In this document: in pieces, positions 1 to 7,831 of the stretch
How positions within the stretch are numbered: position 1 is the stretch's first letter
Layout: every line of letters begins with the position of its first letter
Assembly (NCBI GenBank): GCA_035967975.1
Contig: JAWQFQ010000005.1
Location: 49,927-113,926 of the forward strand
Reading direction: 5' to 3'
DNA from: Scytonema sp035967975
GTDB taxonomy: Bacteria > Cyanobacteriota > Cyanobacteriia > Cyanobacteriales > Nostocaceae
DNA length: 64,000 nucleotides
Position numbers and translations under genes: made by a program
Notes under the pieces: model-generated
What the model saw: only the letters and a program-made list of their open reading frames with translations
Database searches by the model: none
Told to the model about the DNA's origin: nothing

Positions 1-1026
1 CAGGATTCCGATGAACCTCAATTCCGTGGGCTTGCAGCAAATGCCTTACGAGGATTCCTGGCGCGAGATATTGATACAATTGTAAAATTTAGCACTATTG
101 AAAAGGAAGGTTTTCAGGCTTCATGGAAAGAAATTCAGCAATTAACAGGTAAAAATAAAGTAGAAAATTTGCCACCTGACAGCAAGAGAAAGATAGGAAA
201 AAACTCAGAATTTTTAAGAAAGCAACTTGCTGAGGAATTAGAGAAATGTCAATTGCCACAACAAGAAGGACCTCTAGTTGTTGTCACTGGAATTAAGGCA
301 AGAGAGACTTTAGAAAAGGCTAGTGTTTGGCGGGGTCTATCAAATTCAGTAGGGACAGAAAATTGGGAAGAAATATCTAACCAAAGACGTAGAAATTCAA
401 ATCGTGATAGGAATTGGTTCCCAAATCTTCTAAAATCATCTATCGTCGTTCTTGCAATTGTAGTCTTAGGTACTGGAATCTTAGTATCATCTGGTACTTT
501 TTCTACTAAATGGCCGCTGGCATCTAATCACAACACGCCCTCCCCTGCTGAAACTGTGACTTCAGCAGCGCCAACAGCAACTTCTACACAGCCACCATTT
601 CCTGAACCTATTTCTATAGACTTTAGCTCTGACTCCTCTGGACAACCTTCTGTCTCCATAAATAAACCTATTGTCTTTAAGGGGAACCTCAAACAGGAAA
701 TTAAAACATTAATTATATGTGCTGATGAGAAATATCTACTCGGAATCAGAGAAATTAGTAGCGAAAAACTTCCTAACGAGAAATGGAAAATTGATTTTAA
801 AAACCATCGATGGAGCTTTGAATATATCAAAGGATTTAATACACCTGGAGAAAAAAATATAAGTACAAAGAATTCTCAAGAGGTATTAGAAGAAATTGAG
901 AATAAGTTGACAGAGAAGCTAAAACCAAAAGATTGGAAGAATTCGCTATGTCAACAACAGCAAACCACAGACTCTGTTACTATTCAAGTCAAGTCAACTG
1001 AAACAAGCAATGACCTAGGTCAATAA
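1..1026 (+). CDS. Partial membrane protein of unknown function (5' end outside window)
   Basis: The frame is open from base 1, so the start lies to the left; 341 residues are visible. The N-terminal part is charged and presumably cytoplasmic, followed by one hydrophobic segment at about visible residues 146-166 (core IVVLAIVVLGTGILV), then a Pro/Ser/Thr-rich linker to about residue 205, and a 135-residue C-terminal domain. The layout suggests a single-pass protein with the C-terminal domain outside the membrane. An internal TTG at 169 could be taken for a start but coding character continues upstream of it. I do not recognise the family. It ends about 480 bp before the next gene and may belong to the conflict-type cluster, but nothing in it proves that. 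Confidence 0.7.
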   Translation, partial: QDSDEPQFRGLAANALRGFLARDIDTIVKFSTIEKEGFQASWKEIQQLTGKNKVENLPPDSKRKIGKNSEFLRKQLAEELEKCQLPQQEGPLVVVTGIKARETLEKASVWRGLSNSVGTENWEEISNQRRRNSNRDRNWFPNLLKSSIVVLAIVVLGTGILVSSGTFSTKWPLASNHNTPSPAETVTSAAPTATSTQPPFPEPISIDFSSDSSGQPSVSINKPIVFKGNLKQEIKTLIICADEKYLLGIREISSEKLPNEKWKIDFKNHRWSFEYIKGFNTPGEKNISTKNSQEVLEEIENKLTEKLKPKDWKNSLCQQQQTTDSVTIQVKSTETSNDLGQ

Positions 1027-1250
1027 ACGGATTTCTGCCATTTTTTTACAGGGAGAGTTTAGTAAATTCGGTGAAAAGAGATCGCGCCTTCAACTAGTTT
1101 CTACTATGTATCTTAAACACAATTACTCCCTTTCCGCCATAAGATTACCGATCTTCTTCTCCTCTTTCCTCTGTGTCCTCTGCGCCTGGAGCGGTTCATT
1201 TAATTAGGTATTCTTCTAGCGGGAAGGGAGTAAACGGAAAATATTTTTAA

Positions 1251-1290
1251 GTTTGTAGTTACGCTTTGGCGCTAAAGCGCAACTACGAAC
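1251..1290. repeat. Palindromic dispersed repeat (GTAGTT-GCGCTTTAGCGC family)
   Basis: A 40-bp near-perfect inverted repeat with arms of the type gtttgtagttacgctt / aagcgcaactacgaac. Related half-copies are at about 33052-33079 and 45628-45650, so this is a multi-copy palindrome, all copies lying between genes. Confidence 0.75.
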
Positions 1291-1396
1291 ATTTTCTATT
1301 TTTTCAGTTGAATTACTTAAAAAGTTTTCTCATGGTGCGATCGCTGTTTTATATCTGCTTAAACTACTCCCAATACTGCAATATTTGAGGAAATTG

Positions 1397-1468
1397 TAGG
1401 TTGGGCAATTCGTGGGGAAACCCAAAAAATGTCTGTAAATGTTGGGTTTCGTTCCTCAACCCAACCTA
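1397..1468. repeat. Inverted repeat with TAGGTTGGG ends
   Basis: A 72-bp element starts with taggttggg and ends with its exact complement cccaaccta. The inner arms (ggaaaccca, tgggtttcg) also pair. Elements with these ends are common in cyanobacterial genomes and probably mobile; only one copy is in this window. Confidence 0.65.
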
Positions 1469-1509
1469 TGTATTTTCACATTTTTAGGCTTAACCGACAA
1501 GTATTGAAA

Positions 1510-1905
1510 CTACTCCTGAATTCCAAACCAACCACCAGTATCGCCACCAGCCCAACCATCACCTTTGCAAGCTGGAAAAGTTTGATTGCATAGATATTTG
1601 AACTCTTGAGCAGCACTGATATCTTGTCCTTCATAGCCTTTGGGATGAAAGATTCGTCCAATGTATTGCCCTTGCAATCGGATTTGACCCATCACAAAAA
1701 TCCCACCACCAACAGAATAAACGCTTCCTTCTTGGTTGTGGCTGTAACAAGCAATGTAGCCGCCATCGTCTCCTAAGTATTGATTAACAGTAGGCAGTAC
1801 TCTTTCTTCATACCCTGGTGCTGGCCAATTGACCACCCCTCCTTCTGGTTCAACGTATACTTTAAAATTTTCTGATAAAAGGTAATTTGTCGTTTGCACT
1901 GTCAT
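1510..1905 (-). CDS. Hypothetical protein, 131 aa
   Basis: A small soluble protein with no signal peptide or membrane segment. It is rich in Gly, Tyr and Trp and ends in a Gly/Trp motif (GDGWAGGDTGGWFGIQE). The two Cys in the C-terminal third (CNQTFPAC) are spaced as a possible disulfide. I do not recognise the family. The ATG start has no clear Shine-Dalgarno. It follows the STAND gene on the same strand, separated by a strong hairpin at 1934-1976, so it is probably transcribed separately. An overlapping 61-residue frame was discarded. Confidence 0.6.
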   Translation of the reverse strand: MTVQTTNYLLSENFKVYVEPEGGVVNWPAPGYEERVLPTVNQYLGDDGGYIACYSHNQEGSVYSVGGGIFVMGQIRLQGQYIGRIFHPKGYEGQDISAAQEFKYLCNQTFPACKGDGWAGGDTGGWFGIQE

Positions 1906-1933
1906 ATGCTAATTTTTTGTGTGAATATAAGTT

Positions 1934-1976
1934 GCGAACGTGAAATGCTTACAGGTAACAAGCATTTCACGTTTGC
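1934..1976. terminator. Perfect hairpin between STAND-WD40 gene and the 131-aa gene
   Basis: A 17-bp stem with one mismatch (core AACGTGAAATGCTT / AAGCATTTCACGTT, 14 bp perfect) around a 9-nt loop. It lies 37 bp past the stop of the STAND gene. No T-run follows on the minus strand, so it may be a factor-dependent terminator, a processing site or an operator for the 131-aa gene. Confidence 0.4.
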
Positions 1977-2012
1977 TCAGTATAAGAGAAATTTGTACTT
2001 CCCGCTACAAAA

Positions 2013-5000
2013 TTATGACATCCATTTTTGGGACTCATATTTTAAAGTGGGAAATTCTTTGACCCGGAGTAATTTGCGGTCTTCCTGACTCACATTGGGA
2101 TTATTCCTAAGGTAACCTGAGATCCAAGAAAATCCGTAGCTAATGAGTTGGTCTAGCCCTAATTCTAAGCTCAAATTCCAGAGAATGGCTGTCTTATCAT
2201 TACTTGCTGAAGCAAGAATCTGACCTTCAGGACTAAAGTCTAATGCTACAACCCGGTCATTATGACCGTGTAAAGTTTTGTACAAAGTTCCATCTAAATG
2301 CCAAAGCTTCACTGTTTTGTCATAACTAGCAGTGGCAATGAGTTGACTGTTTGGACTGAAGCGAATAGCGGAAACTACGTCTGTGTGGACAGGAAAACAA
2401 TTTTTTAGAGTCACAGTTTTGGTTGCAGCATCGTCCCAAATATTATCTATTTGCCATAAATTAACAGTTTTATCTACACTTCCTGTCGCCAGAAACTTAC
2501 CATCTGGACTAAAACAAAGCGTAACAACTGCATATTGGTGCCCCTTGAGGTTTCCTACAGGACGGAAGCCATCATCTACCTTTTGCCAAAATTCAACACT
2601 TCCATCTGCTTTACCTATAGCAAACAATTGACCGTTGGGACTGAAACTAACGGTTAGCACGCCACAATCATACTTTGCGATCGTTCTGCACGACATAGTT
2701 TCAGAATCGCAAAGCTCTAGCACTCCGTAATTCTCCTGAGAATTTCCACCTCCAAGCAAAATTGTTTTGTTATCTTGACCAAAACTAACTGCGAGTATCT
2801 CTGGCAGATCAATCTGACCTGTATGCTGTCCTAAATTATGTCGTGTTACATCTTGTAAATCTGTCCCATCTAATTTCCAAAGTTTGACTTCTCTATCGGC
2901 AGCAGCAGTTACAAACATTTTACCGTTGGGGCTGAAATCTAATGCGGTCACAGGCCCATGATGTGCTTGTCCTTTCTCCCAGATTCTCAACAATCTACCA
3001 TCTCGTCTCCAAAGTAACAATTGCCCTTGCCCACTTGTGGTAGCAATCATTTGACCGTTGGGGCTGAAGCGGACTGCATACACCGAGCCAGTATGATGAT
3101 CGCTCAAACTCTGTAGCACGGTACCGTTTGGTTTCCAAAGCCTAACAGTTCCGGTATCATCAGCCGAAGCAAGTGTCTTACCGTCAGAACTGAAACAAAC
3201 GGCACGAACTATATCCCTATGCCCATTTAGAGTTGTTAGTAAAGTCCCATCCGTCTTCCAAATTTTAACTGTTGTGTCCGTACTTACTGAAGCTAGAGTT
3301 TCACCATCAGGGCTGAACCTGATATCCCAAATCACATCTTTATGAGATCTTCCTATGGTTTTGATTAACTCACCTTGTTGATTCCAGAACCGGATGTTCC
3401 CATCATTACTTCCTGTGACAAACATCTCGCTATTGGGGCTAAAATCTATAGCATTTATGGAACCCCCACCAATTTGCTCGCTTTTTATAATGTTTCCGTC
3501 TTTGTCCCACAGGTATAATTGCCCAAACCAACCACCTGAGGCAATCAGTTGTCCGTTAGGACTAAAAGCGAATGTCATTAAGTTATCACGTTCGTCGCTT
3601 TGGAGAATGACTTCTGTACCTTCAAGGCTGATAAGTCTGATAGCATTTGGCTTTCGCTTTTCTTGAGGTTGCGAGGATCTATAAATGAAGTGAGCGAGGG
3701 TTCGGCTCACAGGATTCCATGTTGCTAGAGGATACTCTAGTAATCCGCCATTTTCTAAACGACCATCTAACTGCCAGAATTTGATTATTGGTCGATTTTG
3801 TACAGGAACAATACTCTCCATCAAAATTAGTTCTTGGGGGTAAATAGAATTCAAACTTAAAAGTCTTCCCTGCTCTATAAAAACTAATTCATTAGAAGTA
3901 GTGAAGGCTAATGTTTGAATTTGACCAGGTATATCATTGTCTTCCAAACGATTAAATTCTTTCACTTTTGAAAGGATTTGACGAAGGACTACCTCAGTGC
4001 GGAGACGAATATCTTCTTGTACCCAAGGTGAGCTTGACTTTATCAGCTGTTGAAATATTCTACCAGCCTTCAAAATGTGTATCAATGCTCCTAGTTGATC
4101 GTCTGGAAAACGAGTTTCGGATAAAGCTGCTAAGGCAGTGACTTGCCATTGCAGCGCTTCGTCTCGTTGCTTCTCGGTTTCCTCAATTGTCTTGCGCCTC
4201 ATCTCAATGCTCTGTTTGACAAAATCTGTTTCTAAATTATTTAGATCGTCATATTGTCGTGCTTCCTCAAGCAAAGAGCCTGTCCATAAAGCACTTTTAT
4301 CTCGACTCCTTTCTTCCCACTGTTCTGCTGCCGCTGTCAAACGCAATCGCTGGCGTAGGTTAACTCGCTCATAATCTAACCATTCTACTAATTGAGGCCA
4401 GTTGCGAATCAAGGCTTCATGGGCTACTTCAACTTGGGTGTCATTTGGGGTATCGCCTTTAGTCTTGCGGACTAATCGAGCTTTAATTAACTTATTCAGA
4501 ACTCGGTTGACGCGATCGCTAGCTTCTGCGATCTGGGACAACTCCTTAAGAGAAATACGACTGCTAGTAACTTCCAATCCCTGCGTCGGTCGTACCATTT
4601 TCAGGAGGATGCGCTTACAAGTTACCTGATCTTCAGGAATTAGATTCTTATATAATTCATCAGCACTATTGGAGAGAGCAAGGCGACCGCCTCCGAGTTT
4701 TTTGTAAGCTTTTTGGGTGACGCGATTCCGCTCTCGACTCTCCCAAAGCTTTAACAAAGTAAACTGCAATAGCGGTAGAGCAGCCGGTTCTCCCAAAATA
4801 TCTTGGATAAGTTTGTCAACCAATCCTTCTTCAAACTTCAAACCGACTAACTCGGCTGGCTTTTCAATTGTATCACGCAATTCACCTGCATTTAAAGGCG
4901 TAACGTACACTTTGGCTTCCTTAAAAACATCATTGAGGGTATCTATTTTAGTGAAGTGACTTTCAAAGTCGGTGCGTATGGTGAGGATAACTCGGTGAGA

Positions 5001-5822
5001 GACGTCTGGCAACTGAATCACCCCTAAAAGGTTATTGATAAAGGCATGACGTTTCGCTTCATCTAGGCAAAGGGTAAACACCTCCTCAAATTGGTCTATT
5101 ACTAACACTGAAGGTAGACCATCTGCATGGTTAAGTAATTGAGTTAAATGGTTCGGGTTTTGGAGAAATTGCTCACTCTGTTGCTTTCGTTGCTCTACCC
5201 AAGTACTCACTTCAACATCTTGAGGGCGGAAAAGTTGTGTTAAATTTGCCAATGGGTTACTCCCCGGAACCATTGCATCGTAGTAGTGCCAGTTCTCACT
5301 ACTCGGCAACGCACCAGCTTTTAAGCTTGGCATAAGTCCACCTAATACCAATGATGACTTACCGCTGCCGGAAGAACCAACCACAGCCAATAAACGGCTT
5401 TCCCTAAGGTGATCAACCAATTTTTCTAAAAAATGTTGGCGTCCATAAAAAAGTCTGTTGTTTTTTTCTCTAAACGCTTCTAACCCTAGATAAGGACATA
5501 GAGTATCATCCAGCTCTGGGGCTAGTGCAGGGTCAAATTCAACTAAGGTGGCATCAGGTGGTTCCCTGCCTGCGCGGTACAATATAGCTGTCCAGTAATC
5601 TAATAAACTTTGGCTTGCCCATCGGTCTTCGTCGGTATCTAACAACGCACCTGTTTCTCTTCCTCTACAAATAAATTTTTCCACCTCGGAAAGCAACTCT
5701 GGTGTATTACCAATCTCGCGGTAATGCTTGAGAAGCTCACTATGAAACATTCGTAGAGATGCCAAAGAGGGAAAGCGACGTATGGTTTCGTCAGCACGAG
5801 GAGAAATGCTAGAGTTAGTCAT
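2013..5822 (-). CDS. STAND NTPase with WD40 repeats (nSTAND1-WD40), partner of CHAT protease
   Basis: A 1269-residue signal-transducing NTPase. Residues 1-85 form a small helical domain that I read as an effector-associated adaptor. A STAND NTPase follows (CPYLGLEAF entry motif near 109-117, P-loop GSSGSGKSS at 149-157, Walker B SVLVIDQFEE near 238-247), then helical arms to about 620 and about ten WD40-like repeats (630-1215). The family senses ligands with the propeller and assembles on nucleotide exchange. The ATG start lies inside the last codons of the CHAT gene (ATGA overlap), so the two are translationally coupled and probably form an effector-switch pair. The last 700 residues are almost the same as in the caspase-STAND protein at 7832-12547, whereas the NTPase is divergent. 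Confidence 0.92.
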   Translation of the reverse strand: MTNSSISPRADETIRRFPSLASLRMFHSELLKHYREIGNTPELLSEVEKFICRGRETGALLDTDEDRWASQSLLDYWTAILYRAGREPPDATLVEFDPALAPELDDTLCPYLGLEAFREKNNRLFYGRQHFLEKLVDHLRESRLLAVVGSSGSGKSSLVLGGLMPSLKAGALPSSENWHYYDAMVPGSNPLANLTQLFRPQDVEVSTWVEQRKQQSEQFLQNPNHLTQLLNHADGLPSVLVIDQFEEVFTLCLDEAKRHAFINNLLGVIQLPDVSHRVILTIRTDFESHFTKIDTLNDVFKEAKVYVTPLNAGELRDTIEKPAELVGLKFEEGLVDKLIQDILGEPAALPLLQFTLLKLWESRERNRVTQKAYKKLGGGRLALSNSADELYKNLIPEDQVTCKRILLKMVRPTQGLEVTSSRISLKELSQIAEASDRVNRVLNKLIKARLVRKTKGDTPNDTQVEVAHEALIRNWPQLVEWLDYERVNLRQRLRLTAAAEQWEERSRDKSALWTGSLLEEARQYDDLNNLETDFVKQSIEMRRKTIEETEKQRDEALQWQVTALAALSETRFPDDQLGALIHILKAGRIFQQLIKSSSPWVQEDIRLRTEVVLRQILSKVKEFNRLEDNDIPGQIQTLAFTTSNELVFIEQGRLLSLNSIYPQELILMESIVPVQNRPIIKFWQLDGRLENGGLLEYPLATWNPVSRTLAHFIYRSSQPQEKRKPNAIRLISLEGTEVILQSDERDNLMTFAFSPNGQLIASGGWFGQLYLWDKDGNIIKSEQIGGGSINAIDFSPNSEMFVTGSNDGNIRFWNQQGELIKTIGRSHKDVIWDIRFSPDGETLASVSTDTTVKIWKTDGTLLTTLNGHRDIVRAVCFSSDGKTLASADDTGTVRLWKPNGTVLQSLSDHHTGSVYAVRFSPNGQMIATTSGQGQLLLWRRDGRLLRIWEKGQAHHGPVTALDFSPNGKMFVTAAADREVKLWKLDGTDLQDVTRHNLGQHTGQIDLPEILAVSFGQDNKTILLGGGNSQENYGVLELCDSETMSCRTIAKYDCGVLTVSFSPNGQLFAIGKADGSVEFWQKVDDGFRPVGNLKGHQYAVVTLCFSPDGKFLATGSVDKTVNLWQIDNIWDDAATKTVTLKNCFPVHTDVVSAIRFSPNSQLIATASYDKTVKLWHLDGTLYKTLHGHNDRVVALDFSPEGQILASASNDKTAILWNLSLELGLDQLISYGFSWISGYLRNNPNVSQEDRKLLRVKEFPTLKYESQKWMS
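2029..4140. repeat. Long direct repeat, copy 1 (WD40 sensor half)
   Basis: Aligns without gaps to 7851-9962 at a constant offset of 5822. Three tracts look identical to me by eye: about 2125-2459, 2686-2913 and 3585-4025; the tracts between carry scattered substitutions, several changing amino acids. Identity fades at about 4115-4180. Confidence 0.93.
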
Positions 5823-7411
5823 GAAATCATCATTACAATAGAAGCTAGTGGTTCACCGACTATTCGCAAATTGCCACACAATCGCTTTAGTTCCATGTCA
5901 ATACGGTAAAAGCGCTCCCCAGCACGTCTACGGTAACAGCGGAATAATCTTTTTACTTTGACAGGATCTTGTGCTGCGATTGCTTTATCCAAATTATCAC
6001 CATCTTTTTGGAATGATAATGCCCATTCTTCTATATTACTGCCACACAGTGATTCTGCCATTGCTTTCAAATGAGGCCAAGACATTTCTAATTCAAAAGC
6101 ATCCCTTTCAAAATTGGCTTCTATACGGCGTAGTTCTAGATCCATCTCCTGCCAGTCGTTGTGATTCTTGACAAGAACGGTTAAAGCATCACTAAGGGTA
6201 ACGAGTGCATTAACACCTTCTTGAAACTGACTGGTTTTCTTTTGTTCAAGCTGAGAATTTTGCAATTGATTTCCCAATCCGCTCATTGCCTTCACTAAGG
6301 CAGGCAGCCTCAAAGAGCGTGCTGCTGTATTCAAGCTGGTATTAATTCGCGAGGGCTGTATAGCAAGGACTCGATTGATGAGCCAGACAGATTTCTCGAG
6401 CTGCCGCGTGTTGGAGTTCTTAATCGCCCCTTGAAGTTCTTCATGTGCAAGCTCAAGATCCTTTACCCACGTTGTTTGATCGGAAGCCAGCATCCTTTGA
6501 ATCGCCACCTCTCGCACTTGGTCCACAATACGCTCAAGTGTTATCTGATATTCCATAAGATTATATAAAGCTGTATCATCATTTGGAAATCGTTTTGCTT
6601 CTTGGAGGATAACGCCGTAACATAGAAACTCTAGTTGATGCAATCGATCGTGTAAATCTTTGTAATTACCCAATACACCGATTTGTTCACATACTGTCTG
6701 AAAGTCATTGCGAAAAGCAACTACAGCATCGCGTACCTCAGGCACTGTCATTAGTTCTTTTAGTGCATCCAAGCCGCCTTTTACGGAGAGGCTATTGTAT
6801 TCTTTAAAAGAAATGAAGCTTGGCTTAGCTTGAGTGATTGTTGGTTTTTTTATGAGTACTGGTATTTCATATTTTTTTAAACCAACCAATTGAGAGCGAC
6901 CTAGTTTGAAAGCAAATTCTATCTCCTCTCCAGAACCCAAGGCATCGTAAAAAGCTACAGCAAAATTTATAGCTGCTCTATCCCCAATTGTACAATTCAT
7001 GCCAATCGCATAGTTGACATATTGGCTAATTGCCTCTGCCTGTAATTTAGAGTAGCAACCATTTAGCAGTACACACTCTACTCCCTTTATAGCGAATGGT
7101 TCAAAAATACTGGAGAGCGTCTCTGCCTGCAACAATTCTGCTTGACCTGTTTCATCCTCCAAGACAAGACCATCAACTCCTGCGCCATGTCCACAGAAAT
7201 GAACAATTTGGGGTTGAGTGTCTAGCATTGCTCGATAAAAGTCTTTTAAACGTACTGCCCACCTCACCTGTAGCTTGAACTGCTCTCGCTTGGGAGCTCG
7301 TTGCAATGCCTCCACAATATCCCTCACCTCTTCATCAAGCCGTAGCTGAGGAGTATTTCTCGGGTTCACTGCCATGAGCAAAATTGTTTTGACTCGCTGA
7401 TTATTACTCAT
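5819..7411 (-). CDS. CHAT-domain protease with helical C-terminal region
   Basis: CHAT proteases are clan CD cysteine peptidases related to caspases. Residues 1-190 hold the core: a start of the usual CHAT kind (KTILLMAVNPRNT), catalytic His in VHFCGHGAG (H75) and Cys in LLNGCYS (C119). The remaining 340 residues are helical and unrecognised. I chose ATG 7411; a GTG at 7474 would add 21 residues with no CHAT similarity, and neither has a good Shine-Dalgarno. The stop overlaps the start of the STAND-WD40 gene by 4 bp. By analogy with STAND-controlled proteases, the downstream protein probably regulates this one. No TPR repeats are present, unlike the CHAT protein at 15330. Confidence 0.88.
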   Translation of the reverse strand: MSNNQRVKTILLMAVNPRNTPQLRLDEEVRDIVEALQRAPKREQFKLQVRWAVRLKDFYRAMLDTQPQIVHFCGHGAGVDGLVLEDETGQAELLQAETLSSIFEPFAIKGVECVLLNGCYSKLQAEAISQYVNYAIGMNCTIGDRAAINFAVAFYDALGSGEEIEFAFKLGRSQLVGLKKYEIPVLIKKPTITQAKPSFISFKEYNSLSVKGGLDALKELMTVPEVRDAVVAFRNDFQTVCEQIGVLGNYKDLHDRLHQLEFLCYGVILQEAKRFPNDDTALYNLMEYQITLERIVDQVREVAIQRMLASDQTTWVKDLELAHEELQGAIKNSNTRQLEKSVWLINRVLAIQPSRINTSLNTAARSLRLPALVKAMSGLGNQLQNSQLEQKKTSQFQEGVNALVTLSDALTVLVKNHNDWQEMDLELRRIEANFERDAFELEMSWPHLKAMAESLCGSNIEEWALSFQKDGDNLDKAIAAQDPVKVKRLFRCYRRRAGERFYRIDMELKRLCGNLRIVGEPLASIVMMIS

Positions 7412-7831
7412 TTGGAGGCTTGGAATAACTATTGTATTACCTTGGTTGGGGAGATAGGTCCTTTTAATTGTCACTTACCAGGAATCAGGCAAATAGTGAT
7501 TTTGCATAAATTTACAAGCTGCACATCCAATCAAAGAAAAACTCAAAGATACCTACTGGTAAGGCTTTTTTCTATTCGGTACAAAATAGAAAAAAGGCTG
7601 TATCCTATAAAAGATAGCTATTTCTTCCCGTTGTTGCACCAACAGGGTAGTAGCAAAGGTCTTTGTTTATGTAAAAACCTGTAAGAAATTCATGGCAGTA
7701 GAAACGCCACACACAGGTAAAATTTTTCTCATTCTAAATTTTTTAATTGATTAGCTTATTTCCCCAGATCGACGCTGATTTTTTCAATAAACATTGTACC
7801 ATAAGCACAGTCTATTTTTAGACTCAGATCG
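7412..7831. other. Intergenic spacer between caspase-STAND and CHAT genes
   Basis: AT-rich, with no convincing gene, tRNA or repeat. It must hold the 3' end of the caspase-STAND transcript and probably the promoter of the CHAT/STAND pair. A 90-residue plus-strand frame across it has no coding features. Confidence 0.5.

Larger units (their letters stand above)
1027..1509. other. Intergenic region rich in dispersed repeats
   Basis: No gene is seen here between two convergent genes. The stretch holds a 'cctctgtgtcctctgcgcc' type dispersed repeat near 1160-1200, a palindromic repeat at 1251-1290 and an inverted repeat at 1397-1468. Confidence 0.6.

Noticed and set aside
1476..1661. 61-residue minus-strand frame
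   Set aside because: It overlaps the 131-aa gene on the same strand in another frame and has no coding features.
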